Origin: Akkermansiaceae bacterium
GTDB lineage: Bacteria; Verrucomicrobiota; Verrucomicrobiia; Verrucomicrobiales; Akkermansiaceae
Direction of reading: 5' to 3'
Length of the DNA: 64,000 bases
Assembly (NCBI GenBank): GCA_021200315.1
Contig: JAJQGU010000073.1
Span: forward strand, 1 to 64,000
Within the stretch, counting starts at the first letter, position 1. Every line of letters begins with the position of its first letter. The notes beneath the pieces were generated by a model, which was given only the letters and a program-made list of their open reading frames with translations, was not told the origin of the DNA and did no database searches. Made by a program: the position numbers and the translations under genes. Shown here in pieces: positions 42,842 to 52,158 of the stretch.

Positions 42842-44176
42842 CTATGTGATTCTTTTGATGAAAGCTTGTTCGTTCGCCTGCATCTCTTTGCGGAAGGCAC
42901 CATAATCGCCGACGTCCTGCGGAATTACCAGACCACAATTAACAACCGTTACATCCTCTCTCGGTGAAACGTCACTATCGTAGGTTGAACCTCTGTTCAG
43001 CCGGTACACAACGTCTTCCTTCGACTGTTTTTCGGGATAGAGGAGATATCCCTTCTTCGCGTCAAAGCGGAACATGTATGCTAGAAGCTGCTGATAGTCT
43101 GAATTCTTGAGCTTTTTTTTGTACTTGGCGTCCGCGATGATGCGCCTTTCCTTGTCCTTGCTGATAAAGTCCGGATAAATCTCCGGCTCTTTTTTGTTAT
43201 TTTGTTGTTCGGTAAACAGATGTTGAGTGCCTCTATGACGGCGGTTATCCGGATGATGAAATAGCTCGCTGATGAGCTCTGCCACGTACTCTTCCCATAG
43301 CCATGCCCCGTCAAATAGAACTCCGTAGATGCGGTGTGAGCCCGAACCCGGCCGGTGCCATGCCTGCTTTAATATCCAAATGCACAGGCGCTGCAGATCG
43401 CGATATTCATGGTAATAGGCGTGCCTGACCGGCATGCGGACATTTTCAGCGACGACTCTCATCTTGTCACAGGGATCGTACTTGGGAGTGGCTTCTCTCA
43501 CACGCTCCGCCTCATCTCGCACTCCGGCAAGAATGCGATTGCCGAACTTTCGTTTGATGAACTCAATGGTGTGACGCACCAGCTCCATCAGGTAATTGTC
43601 GTCAGAATATTCCCGCCGGCTGTATGCCACATTCCCGATGAACGGGATATTCCGTGCGATATGCCTTGCAATGTCTATCGTGCCTCTGACTTTGCTGTCA
43701 TTGTAGTGGTGGCGGATATAGGTTTTAAAAATCCCTTTTCTCAGCGCTCTTCTCAGATAATCCGGGAACAGGAGCAGAGGCAAATTCAGAATCCTCTCTT
43801 CTTGAGAAGCATCGGTCGGCAGATCGATCCCTTTTGCGGGCCCCTTGGTAAGCAAATAGTGCAAGAAAGCATTACTGTCATTGCCTGCGAAGCAGGATGT
43901 GATAACAAGCCGTTCATTCTCCAAGCCAAGAAACCCCATGATATTTCCTGAAAGGTAATCAGAGCCATTGCTCCGAAGGATACGCTGCTCCCCACTTGAA
44001 GATGGCTCCTTTGCAGAATTGAGTGGAAAAATGAGCACCCCCTCGCTCTCAAGATCACTCAGTTTCTTGTCCGCGATCTTGCTGGTCAGGGCTGGGATTA
44101 CATCGAAATTTTTTTGCGGCTCCGGGGTGTTATCCTTGATTGTGAGATGGTTATCCGTTTTCATCGCCGCCGTCAT
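42842..44176 (-). CDS. mcrC: McrC nuclease subunit of a type IV restriction system
   Basis: 444 residues from the ATG at 44176, which overlaps the mcrB stop by one base (TGATG). The N-terminal half is the McrC OB/helical part (YLSGNIMGFLGLENERLVI, RGTIDIARHIARNIPF); the C-terminal nuclease has a PD-(D/E)xK site: Pro335-Asp336 in EIYPDF and Asp349-Ala-Lys351 in IIADAKYKKK. With McrB, it cuts DNA that carries modified cytosine. The gene is intact and visibly more A+T-rich than the genes on both sides, suggesting horizontal acquisition. Its stop lies 125 bases from the convergent peptidase gene. Confidence 0.92.
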   Translation of the reverse strand: MTAAMKTDNHLTIKDNTPEPQKNFDVIPALTSKIADKKLSDLESEGVLIFPLNSAKEPSSSGEQRILRSNGSDYLSGNIMGFLGLENERLVITSCFAGNDSNAFLHYLLTKGPAKGIDLPTDASQEERILNLPLLLFPDYLRRALRKGIFKTYIRHHYNDSKVRGTIDIARHIARNIPFIGNVAYSRREYSDDNYLMELVRHTIEFIKRKFGNRILAGVRDEAERVREATPKYDPCDKMRVVAENVRMPVRHAYYHEYRDLQRLCIWILKQAWHRPGSGSHRIYGVLFDGAWLWEEYVAELISELFHHPDNRRHRGTQHLFTEQQNNKKEPEIYPDFISKDKERRIIADAKYKKKLKNSDYQQLLAYMFRFDAKKGYLLYPEKQSKEDVVYRLNRGSTYDSDVSPREDVTVVNCGLVIPQDVGDYGAFRKEMQANEQAFIKRIT

Positions 44177-45513
44177 CAATCTGACTTTTTATTATTTGCC
44201 CGCCGCATATCATATGCATTTTTAAATTCATTCAGCACATCTTTTTTTTCTTCGCAATAGATGCCCTGAATATACATGCGCAGAAGCGGCTCAAGGTGGT
44301 CTTCCCACAGCCGTTTAAAGTCAAACTTGAGGCCTTCCAGTTTCAAAAAATATGCCGGGCCAATCTGATAGTATGCATTTAAGCCTTCTTCAGCCCTGAT
44401 GCGATCATTCAATGCCTTCATGCGGCTACGAGCTTCCGTTGCCTTATCGTCAAGAGTAGCCAGCATTTCATGGTTCTCGTCCGCTGGGAGCTCGATAAAG
44501 CGGAAGCGCCGCCGCATGGCAAAGTCGAAGCTGTCCACGGATTTGTCAATATCATTCATAGTGCCGATGATGTAGACATTCTCCGGTATGTAGAACTTCT
44601 CGTTAGGATCTGAATGAAGATTGGAATACTGCGTTTGGATCTCACATTTAGACCCCCGATAATCGGGATCTATGGCAAAGAACAGCTCCCCGAAGATCTT
44701 TGATATTTCCCCGCGGTTGATCTCGTCAATGATAAAGACGTACTCCTTTTCCTGACTTGTTTCGGGAGTCCGATTGGGATTCTCCTCTCGAATAGCTTTG
44801 CAGATCGCCCAATAATAAGACAAGAGTTGATGGTTTCCTTTAAAGTTAGGAAGGACATTCTTAATGTCTTTGGGTTGTGGAAACTCTTTGCCGGATTCAA
44901 GTAGTTGCGCCATATTCTTCATGTCTTTTTCGGTGAAGACTATATCAGATATTTTGTTATCTGGAACGTGGGCGGCATATTTCTCTTTGAAGATTGAGAT
45001 TGTGAATTTTCTATTACGCTCCGGAGTATTTGTATACCGAGATAACTCCTGCCCACTTTCTTTCCATTTTTCAAGAAAATGTTCCAGCGTTTCTCGTGCT
45101 CCATACTCCCTTACATTTTCTCCGGTTTCCCGGGAATCTTTATCCTCTTTCTGGGCACGCTTAACAAATTCCATAAATATACCGTCCTTCCTTTCAAAGC
45201 CTATAGAACCGTCTTCTTTACCCTTTGTTGGCCGCAGCCCTTCCACAAAATCCGTATAATCATAGCTTGGGTGAAACTGGACGAATCCCGTCTGTTCCTT
45301 CTCCTGCTTGGTCAGCTCCCTCCAAACCTTGGTGCGACCCTGGCTGACAATATATGCGGCAATTTGGTTGGCCAGATAGGTCTTGCCGGTGCCCGGCGCG
45401 CCGTGGAAGATGATGTTCTTCGAGGCGCGCAACATGTCAGAATAGCGAAGCACCGTGTTTCTTTCCGCAAGCGGTATCTTCTGCTGAGTGTTGTTCTTTT
45501 CTTGATCTTCCAT
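44176..45513 (-). CDS. mcrB: McrB-like AAA+ GTPase lacking the N-terminal DNA-recognition domain
   Basis: 445 residues. Walker A FHGAPGTGKTY (38-46) comes right at the start, Walker B EYVFIIDEINRG (257-267), and the McrB GTP signature GTMNDIDKSVDSFDFAMRRRF region is 317-337. E. coli McrB has an about 160-residue N-terminal methyl-cytosine-binding domain; here only about 30 residues precede the AAA+ core. Instead about 120 residues (about 128-248, including ETLEHFLEKW, FTISIFKEKY and a Lys/Glu-rich stretch) are inserted between Walker A and Walker B. This insert may be the recognition element. It translocates DNA and activates McrC. Confidence 0.9.
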   Translation of the reverse strand: MEDQEKNNTQQKIPLAERNTVLRYSDMLRASKNIIFHGAPGTGKTYLANQIAAYIVSQGRTKVWRELTKQEKEQTGFVQFHPSYDYTDFVEGLRPTKGKEDGSIGFERKDGIFMEFVKRAQKEDKDSRETGENVREYGARETLEHFLEKWKESGQELSRYTNTPERNRKFTISIFKEKYAAHVPDNKISDIVFTEKDMKNMAQLLESGKEFPQPKDIKNVLPNFKGNHQLLSYYWAICKAIREENPNRTPETSQEKEYVFIIDEINRGEISKIFGELFFAIDPDYRGSKCEIQTQYSNLHSDPNEKFYIPENVYIIGTMNDIDKSVDSFDFAMRRRFRFIELPADENHEMLATLDDKATEARSRMKALNDRIRAEEGLNAYYQIGPAYFLKLEGLKFDFKRLWEDHLEPLLRMYIQGIYCEEKKDVLNEFKNAYDMRRANNKKSD

Positions 45514-45634
45514 CGCAGTTCTCTTGTAACAATGCCTATATGGGCTATTCTAACACGCTTCCGTCAAGGCGCAAGGTCAATCTCCACACTTGGCACGGAG
45601 GCTCCCCTGCATGGAGCAACCGCATCGCCCGTGT

Positions 45635-46447
45635 TCACGGCGCGTCCGCCGTGGTGCGGGCGTTCTTGTATCGGCGGATGTTCTCCAGCATGGTTTGGTA
45701 CTGCGGAGCCTTTTCGCTGCCTTTTTCGTACCAGGCGTGGTATTTCCCGTCTTTCCAGCGGATCATGTACCAATGGGCGAAGGAACGCTTGTGCCCTTCG
45801 GGGTAGATCACAGAAAGGCGAGCCGCCATTTCGGGAAAATCTTTCCAGTTGTCCCCGATGTCCTCGGGTTCCTTGAACATCAAATACCCTCCGCGGGCCC
45901 AGGGGTCGAGCAGAATGCACTCCGGCCATTCGCGTTCCCGGGCGGTCACGTAGACGCAGTTGTGTTCCGCGGCGCGGTTCTGGTCGCGCACGCAGCATCC
46001 CACGCGGAAGTATTTGAGCGGGCGCCGCCGCAGCTCCCGATAGAGATCGTGCTGGTAGTGCCAGCAGAGGCCGCGGTCGCGGAAATTGCCGTTGATGAGC
46101 ATGTTGTTCATCCAGTTGGGAAGCACGGTGCGATTGAGGCGGGCGATTTCCGCCGAGGCGATATAGGCCGTATCGGCCAGCCATTTCGCCTCTTCGCGGG
46201 CGGCGGGATCATTTTTGCGCTCCCCGGGCAGAAAATCCATGAACTTCCGCGCCAGCTCGGCGCGCTTCTCCACCGCCTTGGGCGTATGGACATAGCCCAC
46301 CCCCGGCGCGAAACAGGAATTGAGGCAAAGCATGCAGAAAAGACAGGCCAGCAGGGCGGAAAGAAGGCGCGGCGCGGCGCCTTCCCGCCCGCCGCAAGGA
46401 AGAACCGCGGGCGAACCCGCGGCAATGGAGACTCCGGGGGACATCAT
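45635..46447 (-). CDS. Putative lipoprotein with transglutaminase-like Cys-His-Asp triad
   Basis: 270 residues (start among the two ATGs at 46447 and 46444, or later; the region before Arg27 is uncertain). A hydrophobic segment LLSALLACLFCMLCLNSC ends in a lipobox LNSC (Cys45). The mature part has Cys128 in RGLCWHYQHDLY, His162 in AEHNCVYV and Asp181 in LLDPWARGG, spaced like the papain/transglutaminase-like triad of bacterial cysteine-protease-like families. Trp-rich C-terminus (HWYMIRWKDGKYHAWY). No named family recognised; a peptidase, amidase or cross-linking role is possible. It reads toward mcrB; 16 bases separate it from secDF's stop. Confidence 0.6.
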   Translation of the reverse strand: MMSPGVSIAAGSPAVLPCGGREGAAPRLLSALLACLFCMLCLNSCFAPGVGYVHTPKAVEKRAELARKFMDFLPGERKNDPAAREEAKWLADTAYIASAEIARLNRTVLPNWMNNMLINGNFRDRGLCWHYQHDLYRELRRRPLKYFRVGCCVRDQNRAAEHNCVYVTAREREWPECILLDPWARGGYLMFKEPEDIGDNWKDFPEMAARLSVIYPEGHKRSFAHWYMIRWKDGKYHAWYEKGSEKAPQYQTMLENIRRYKNARTTADAP

Positions 46448-46463
46448 GCGGCGCGAAAGTGAA

Positions 46464-48878
46464 TTATACGCCCGCCGCGCGGTCAGCCTGCTGCAGCTCC
46501 CTGCGCAGGCCGTGCCGGCGCGAGCAGAAGAGCACCACCGGGGAAGCGATGTAGACGGAGGAATAGGTGCCCACGAGCACGCCCAGCAGCATGGTCACCG
46601 AAAAGTCGCGCATGGACGGGCCGCCGAAAAGATAGAGACAGACAAGAACCGCCAAGGTGGAAGTCGACGTCAGCAAGGTGCGCGACAACGTGGAGTTGAT
46701 GGCCTCGTTCATGATCTCCTCCACCGATTCCGACGGCAGAGCCGAGCGGAGGCGCTCGCGGATGCGGTCGTAAATGATGATGGTGTCGTTGATCGAATAG
46801 CCGGCCACCGTCAGAAAGGCGCCTATATGAATGATGCTCAGCTCGCTGCCGGTCAGAATCACCAGCCCGATCACCGCCAGCATGTCGTGCAGTGTCGAAA
46901 CGAGCGCCCCGAAGGAGAAGGACCATTCATAGCGCAAGGCCAAGTAGAGCATGATGCCGAGCATGCCGGCGATCAGAGCCCAGATGGCGGTGCGGAAGAA
47001 CGTGCTGCCCAGCGAAGAGCTCACGCTTTCGATGGAGGGTGGCGCGAGTTCCCGCATGCCCGGCAGCTCGCGGTTGAGCGCGTCGATCACCTTTCTCGAA
47101 TCGGTCTCGTCGGCGCAGCGGATCTTGAAATTGTCGGCCGTCTGGTCGTTTTTGAATTCCTGCGCCGTGGGCGTCTTTGAGAGAGACAGGGAGTTGACCA
47201 CGCGTTCCACGTCTTTGAAGCGGACGAGCTGTTCGTCGCCCACGGGGATCACGTAGGTGACCGTCGAGCCGCCCATGAAATCGATGCCCAGACACTTGTC
47301 GCCGCGGAAACCGGCGTAGGCGACGCACAGGAAGATCAGGCTCACGGAGCCCCAGCCGGCCAGGCGGCGCTGCTTCATGAAGTCGATGGTCTTCATGTTC
47401 TTGAAAACGTTGAGGAACCTCGGGTGATCCATCAGGCCGATCTTGTCGCCCCAGAAGAAGAGCACGCGCGTGACGACCAATGCGCCGATCATCGAAGTGA
47501 GAATGCCTACGGAAGTGGTGACGGCGAACCCTTTGATCGAACCGCTGGCCAGCCAGAAGAGAATCACGGCGGTGATCAGAGAGGTGATGTTCGCGTCAAA
47601 AATGGCGGAAAACGCCTTCTCATAGGCATTGCGCAGCGCCATGGCAAATGTGCGTCCCATTTCTTTCTCTTCGCGCATGCGCTCGTAGATGAGCACGTTG
47701 GCATCCACCGCCACGCCCAGCGTCAGCACGATGCCGGCAATGCCGGGGAGCGTGAGCACGAAGCCGAACAGCGACATCAGGCCGAGGAGAATCAAGGCGT
47801 TGATCGTCAGGCCGACCATGGCCACAATGCCCGCTGAGCGGTAATAAACGAACACGAACAGGAAGATAGCCGCCAAACCCGCGATGCCCGAGAAGGCGCC
47901 CTGCTCCAGTGCGGCCTGGCCGAGCTGGGCGGAGACGTTCTTTTGCCCGAGCACCTTCAGATCGCTGCTCAGGGGGTTGGCCAGCGCCTTGGCGAGATCT
48001 TCGGCCTCGCCTTTGCCGTCGAGCCCGGAAATCTGGAAGTCCTTGCCCAGCACGTCCTGCACGGTCGGGGCGCTTTTCACTTTGTCGTTGAGCACCACGG
48101 CCAGGCGGTCGCGGCCAATCTGCATCCGGGAGGTGCGCTGGCGCATTTTGCCGGCGCCGTCATTGCTCAATGTCACGGCCACGATGCCCTTGCGCGAATA
48201 GTCCGGAGAGGCGGACTTCACATCCTTGCCCGTGATGTAGGTGCCCTGCTGCTGGGCGGCCAGCGCCGTTTGAATCCAGAGATGCTCCACGACGGGCTTG
48301 CCCGTTTTCTTGTCGAGCAGAGGCGCGCCGTCTTCGTCGAGCAGCGGGTATTCCATTTTTCGGTAGCCTGGAACCACCTTGCGGTCTTCCGCCTCAAGCT
48401 GGGCGGAATCGGGATGAACCGGCAGCAGCTCCAGCTTGGCCATCTTGGTGATGGTGCGGACAAGGCGGTCGATCTTCTCCGGATCCGTCTCCGGAATCTG
48501 AATCAGGATCTTGTTGTTGGTGTGAAGCACCTGCACTTCGCTCGTGCCCGTGGAGTCCAGGCGTTCGTTCAGAATCGTACACGCCTGATTCATGTCCTCT
48601 TCGGTCGGCTTTATTTCCACGCCGTTCTCAAACTTCGACTGCACTTCGAGAGTCAGCTCCACGCCGCCTTTGATGTCGATGCCGTAATTGATCCCCTGGT
48701 GGAAGAGCGAAGCGAGGGAAAACACCGATATGCCCAGGATGAAAAAGGTGCCGGCCGTCCTTTTCACGCGATCCTTCTCGGCGGCGAGATACCAGAAGAA
48801 GAGCCCCAGAAGAATGATGCCCGTCAGAAAAATGTACAGGGGATTGCTGAAGAAGCCGGAGATGAGGTCGGAAATCAT
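46464..48878 (-). CDS. secDF: Fused protein-export membrane proteins SecD-SecF
   Basis: 804 residues. SecD part about 1-480: first span, the periplasmic P1 with GIDIKGGVELTLEVQ and LNERLDSTGTSEVQV, DILGKDFQISGLDGKGEAEDLA-type base, then five spans with GIAGIVLTLGVAVDANVLIYERMREE. SecF part about 500-804: GIDFMGGSTVTYVIP, then spans ending in YSINDTIIIYDRIRE. It uses the proton motive force to pull secreted proteins to the periplasmic side. The fused form is typical of Bacteroidetes, some Firmicutes and many Verrucomicrobia. Divergent from the LolC/E-like gene. Confidence 0.95.
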   Translation of the reverse strand: MISDLISGFFSNPLYIFLTGIILLGLFFWYLAAEKDRVKRTAGTFFILGISVFSLASLFHQGINYGIDIKGGVELTLEVQSKFENGVEIKPTEEDMNQACTILNERLDSTGTSEVQVLHTNNKILIQIPETDPEKIDRLVRTITKMAKLELLPVHPDSAQLEAEDRKVVPGYRKMEYPLLDEDGAPLLDKKTGKPVVEHLWIQTALAAQQQGTYITGKDVKSASPDYSRKGIVAVTLSNDGAGKMRQRTSRMQIGRDRLAVVLNDKVKSAPTVQDVLGKDFQISGLDGKGEAEDLAKALANPLSSDLKVLGQKNVSAQLGQAALEQGAFSGIAGLAAIFLFVFVYYRSAGIVAMVGLTINALILLGLMSLFGFVLTLPGIAGIVLTLGVAVDANVLIYERMREEKEMGRTFAMALRNAYEKAFSAIFDANITSLITAVILFWLASGSIKGFAVTTSVGILTSMIGALVVTRVLFFWGDKIGLMDHPRFLNVFKNMKTIDFMKQRRLAGWGSVSLIFLCVAYAGFRGDKCLGIDFMGGSTVTYVIPVGDEQLVRFKDVERVVNSLSLSKTPTAQEFKNDQTADNFKIRCADETDSRKVIDALNRELPGMRELAPPSIESVSSSLGSTFFRTAIWALIAGMLGIMLYLALRYEWSFSFGALVSTLHDMLAVIGLVILTGSELSIIHIGAFLTVAGYSINDTIIIYDRIRERLRSALPSESVEEIMNEAINSTLSRTLLTSTSTLAVLVCLYLFGGPSMRDFSVTMLLGVLVGTYSSVYIASPVVLFCSRRHGLRRELQQADRAAGV

Positions 48879-49095
48879 GGATGAGGGAGGGAAATAGCTC
48901 GGCGGCTATTCTACCCGAGTTTCCGCCGGGGTCAAGCGCTCAGCGCGCCATGCCGGAAAATCGGGAGCGGGGAGGGTATGGAGGAGGGCCGCCGCCGTCT
49001 TGTCGGGCGGACGGGGGCATGCGCGTTTTCCCCGGCATGTCTTCTTTTAGGCTTGGAGGATCGGGAAAAGAGGGGCATACTGGGCGAACCGATTT

Positions 49096-50766
49096 ATGAG
49101 GAAGCTCCTTCGCCGCCATTTGAGCCTGATGCTCGCGCTGAGGTATCTGAACCCGCTGCGCACGATGTTTTCCGTGATTACGTTCATTTGTCTGCTGGGG
49201 GTAGCGTTGGGGGTGATGGTGCTGGTGGTGGTGCTTTCGGTGATGAGCGGTCTGCAGCGCGAGATGGAATCGCGCGTGCTGGCGTTTGCCCCGCACTTTC
49301 TGGTTTCGTACTACGACGGAGAGCGTCGGGGCGTTCTGACCGAAGAGGAGACCGGCTGGCCGCAGATTGTCGAAAACATCAAAAGCCTGCCGGGCGTGGT
49401 GACGGCCTACCCCCAGTTGGAATGCGAGGCGGTGGCTCAATCGGAACGGGGCAGGGTGTCGTGTATGTTTCGGGCGATCGACAGCTCGAACGTCAATCAG
49501 ATGGAAGCCCTTCAACCCCTGCTCCGGGAAGGGAGCTTCGATTTCGGCGCGGGGCTGGACGAGCAGGCCGTGCTCTCTGCTCAGACGGCGCGTTCCCTGG
49601 GCGTGGCCGTGGGCGACGTGCTGCATCTCACCCCGATCGGGAGCATGGACGAGGTTGCCCGCATCTACGCGTTGATCCAAAAACCTCTGGCCACTCATGA
49701 AGACCATGAGTTTATGGAGGAGGCGCGCACGCTTGTGGGCGTGGCGCAGGATTATGAGGTGAAAGTGGGGGGAGAGCGGATCGCCTCCCTGCGCAGCCAT
49801 ATGCGCCGTTTTGAACGGGGGCGCCTTCGCGACAGCGAATATGACGAATTGGTCTCTCTGTGGGAGCTTTTGGAAGAGGCGGCCCCGATGGGGGTGGGGG
49901 CGGAGACGGAGGTCTCGTTGACGCCCGAATTCCAGAAGGCATGGACGAAGAGCGCGGACGCGCTGGCTTCCCTTGACCGCGACAGGGAGGATGGGCGCGC
50001 CGTCAAAAGCATCAGCGAATTCATCATGCCGGTGGATCTCGAGGTCATCGGCATTTACCAGCCTCCGGAAAACATGCCGGGGCCTGCCGTCTACGTGCCC
50101 ATGGAAATCGGGCAGCAAATGCTGGGGTTCAACGCAGATGGCTCCAACGCGGTGCAGGGCATCGCCGTGCGCGTTCAGGATCCCAACAATCCCGGAGATC
50201 TCGGACGGCGGATTGCCGACTGCCTGCCTCCCGGAATGGCGCCCTCTCCCGAAAGGCCGCAAGGCACTTTCTGGTCGATCACTCCGTGGCAGAAGAGCTT
50301 CGAAACGTGGTTCCGCCTGATCGCCAATGAACGAACCATGATGAGCTTCGTCCTTTCGACGATTGCCCTGATCGCCGCTTTCTGTATTATGGCGGTCATG
50401 TTCACCATGTCCATGCAGCGCAGAAGAGAGATTGCGGTCATGCAGGCTTTAGGCGCCACGCCTGCGGCCATTATGCGGATTTTCATCTGGCAGGGGGTGA
50501 TCATCGGCTTGGCGGGGGCTGCGCTGGGGATTGCCCTGGCTCTGTTGGTGCTCCATTATCGATTGGAGATCCAAGGCTTTCTTGCCGGAATCGGATTGGA
50601 TCCCTTCCCGATGGAGGCGCACGGACTGTCGCTTCCGTGCCGCATTGAGCCGCGCGTTTTGCTGAACCAAGCGGTGCAGGCATTTCTGATGGTGACCATT
50701 GCGGCGACGATTCCCGCCTTCCTGATCGCTCGGCAGGATCCGTCGAAAACACTTAGAGCCAATTGA
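49096..50766 (+). CDS. LolC/LolE-type ABC transporter permease
   Basis: 556 residues. ALRYLNPLRTMFSVITFICL, the first span (LGVALGVMVLVVVLSVMSGLQ) and the motif MQREMESRVLAFAPH are the MacB_PCD/LolCE start; the last about 180 residues hold three spans of the FtsX domain (IALIAAFCIMAVMFTMSMQRRREIAVMQALGA). The periplasmic domain (about 50-400) is longer than the about 230 of E. coli LolC. It should extract lipoproteins from the inner membrane with a LolD ATPase, which is not in this window. A four-base gap leads to the GYF-RDD gene. Confidence 0.85.
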   Translation: MRKLLRRHLSLMLALRYLNPLRTMFSVITFICLLGVALGVMVLVVVLSVMSGLQREMESRVLAFAPHFLVSYYDGERRGVLTEEETGWPQIVENIKSLPGVVTAYPQLECEAVAQSERGRVSCMFRAIDSSNVNQMEALQPLLREGSFDFGAGLDEQAVLSAQTARSLGVAVGDVLHLTPIGSMDEVARIYALIQKPLATHEDHEFMEEARTLVGVAQDYEVKVGGERIASLRSHMRRFERGRLRDSEYDELVSLWELLEEAAPMGVGAETEVSLTPEFQKAWTKSADALASLDRDREDGRAVKSISEFIMPVDLEVIGIYQPPENMPGPAVYVPMEIGQQMLGFNADGSNAVQGIAVRVQDPNNPGDLGRRIADCLPPGMAPSPERPQGTFWSITPWQKSFETWFRLIANERTMMSFVLSTIALIAAFCIMAVMFTMSMQRRREIAVMQALGATPAAIMRIFIWQGVIIGLAGAALGIALALLVLHYRLEIQGFLAGIGLDPFPMEAHGLSLPCRIEPRVLLNQAVQAFLMVTIAATIPAFLIARQDPSKTLRAN

Positions 50767-50770
50767 TCTT

Positions 50771-51646
50771 ATGGAAATTTATTGGATATCCGGAGGGAAA
50801 AAGTGCGGTCCGGCGATTGTGCCGGATCTTCTCCCCTTGCTTGAGAGCGGCGAGATTACCCCTGAAACCAAGGGTTGGCACAAAGGGTGCCCTGACTGGA
50901 CTCCCCTGCGCGACCTGCCGGCGCTGGCCTTCTATTTTAAAGAGGATGGGAGGGAGGAATTCCCGCCGGTGGGAACGGACGACGCCGTCCCTTCAAGCGT
51001 CCGCGGCGCCTCTTTGCCCGATGCGGGCTCTGGGGAGACTGTGCCGACGGCGCCGATACAGGTGATCGCCGCGCCGCCGCCCGTTTTGAGGTTTCTGGCG
51101 CGCGTTCTTGACAGCGTTTTGTATATGACGCTGGTTTTCGGACTGCTGCGTCTGCTGGGCGCACCATTTCATCCTCTTTACGGCACCCCGCTTTTATGGC
51201 TGCCCATGTATTTTCTGGAAGGCTTCCTCCTGAGCCGTTACGGCGCGACTCCGGGCAAGATGCTTCTCGGCATTTCCGTGACGCGGCTTGATGGGCGCCG
51301 CCTTTCGGGATCACAGGGGATCTATCGCGGCATTCAGGTGTTCCTGTTTGGCGTGGGGTTCATGTATTCCATTCTTCCTCTGTTTATGATGGCGATTTCA
51401 TGGTACCAGGTGAGAATGCGCGGGGTGGCCACGTGGGACGCCCGGTTGGGTCTTGTGCCGCGCATGGCGTCCCATGTCGGCTCGGAACGCCTCTTGGCGG
51501 CTCTTCTGTTGGTTTTTGCCTGCATGGTCGCAGCCGGCATGTTGGTGCAGGCTTGGGTGCCGGACATGCTGGCCTGGATGAATGAGGCATTTGCCGGCGC
51601 GGGAACCGAAATCCCCTCCTGGCTGAAAAACATGCTGAAGAATTGA
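50771..51646 (+). CDS. GYF_2-RDD membrane protein
   Basis: 291 residues. Residues 1-60 show the GYF_2 pattern (MEIYWISGGKKCGPAI, LLPLLESGEITPETKGW, WTPLRDLPALAF). Residues about 100-230 are an RDD domain: RFLARVLDSVLYM (the Arg-Asp pair), YGATPGKMLLGI, TRLDGRRLSGSQ and MRGVATWDARL. A final span at about 240-265 precedes a short end. RDD proteins have been linked to ion/proton exchange and to cell-envelope functions. The gene is 4 bases after the LolC/E-like gene and thus cotranscribed. Confidence 0.8.
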   Translation: MEIYWISGGKKCGPAIVPDLLPLLESGEITPETKGWHKGCPDWTPLRDLPALAFYFKEDGREEFPPVGTDDAVPSSVRGASLPDAGSGETVPTAPIQVIAAPPPVLRFLARVLDSVLYMTLVFGLLRLLGAPFHPLYGTPLLWLPMYFLEGFLLSRYGATPGKMLLGISVTRLDGRRLSGSQGIYRGIQVFLFGVGFMYSILPLFMMAISWYQVRMRGVATWDARLGLVPRMASHVGSERLLAALLLVFACMVAAGMLVQAWVPDMLAWMNEAFAGAGTEIPSWLKNMLKN

Positions 51647-51778
51647 TTGGTTGATAACCGGCGGAGTGTGAACAGGAAAAGAAGGGCAGCGAAGCCCCGG
51701 CGCCTGAAAAGGTGCGATGAATTCTCTTGACCTTTCGGGCGAATGGGGCTTTGATTCCTTTCCCGTTATTCTGCAGAC

Positions 51779-52129
51779 ATGCTTATATCGCAGCTCAAGT
51801 CAAAAATTCATCGGGCCATGGTGACGCGTGGCGATGTCGAATATGAGGGCAGTATTGAAATTCCGCGGGATCTGATGGACGCATCGGGGCTTTGGCCCGG
51901 AGAAAAAGTGCTCGTCGCTTCCGTCACCACGGGCAACCGCTTTGAGACCTACGTGCTCGAAGGCCCTCCGGGAACGGGGCAGATCATTGTGAACGGAGGC
52001 GCGGCTCACTTGATCAAGGCGGGGGAACGCGTTGTTATTATGAGTTTCGCCTTGGATGACAAGCCCATCGTTCCGAAGAAGATCATTTGCAACGAACTCA
52101 ACGAAATCATTTCCGAGACTTTACATTGA
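51779..52129 (+). CDS. panD: Aspartate 1-decarboxylase precursor
   Basis: 116 residues, the usual length. LKSKIHRAMVTRGDVEYEGS contains the self-cleavage site Gly24-Ser25, which generates the pyruvoyl cofactor, followed by LPG-type WPGEKVLVASVTTG and the terminal NEL segment. It converts aspartate to beta-alanine for pantothenate synthesis, matching panB at 31950. Starts 29 bases before secG; the two may be cotranscribed. Confidence 0.95.
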   Translation: MLISQLKSKIHRAMVTRGDVEYEGSIEIPRDLMDASGLWPGEKVLVASVTTGNRFETYVLEGPPGTGQIIVNGGAAHLIKAGERVVIMSFALDDKPIVPKKIICNELNEIISETLH

Positions 52130-52158
52130 CGCGTCTTTGAGCTATCCTTTGCGCCGTC

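Noticed and set aside
48940..50262. Leftward open frame of 440 codons opposite the LolC/E-like gene
   Set aside because: His/Arg-rich shadow of a conserved permease.
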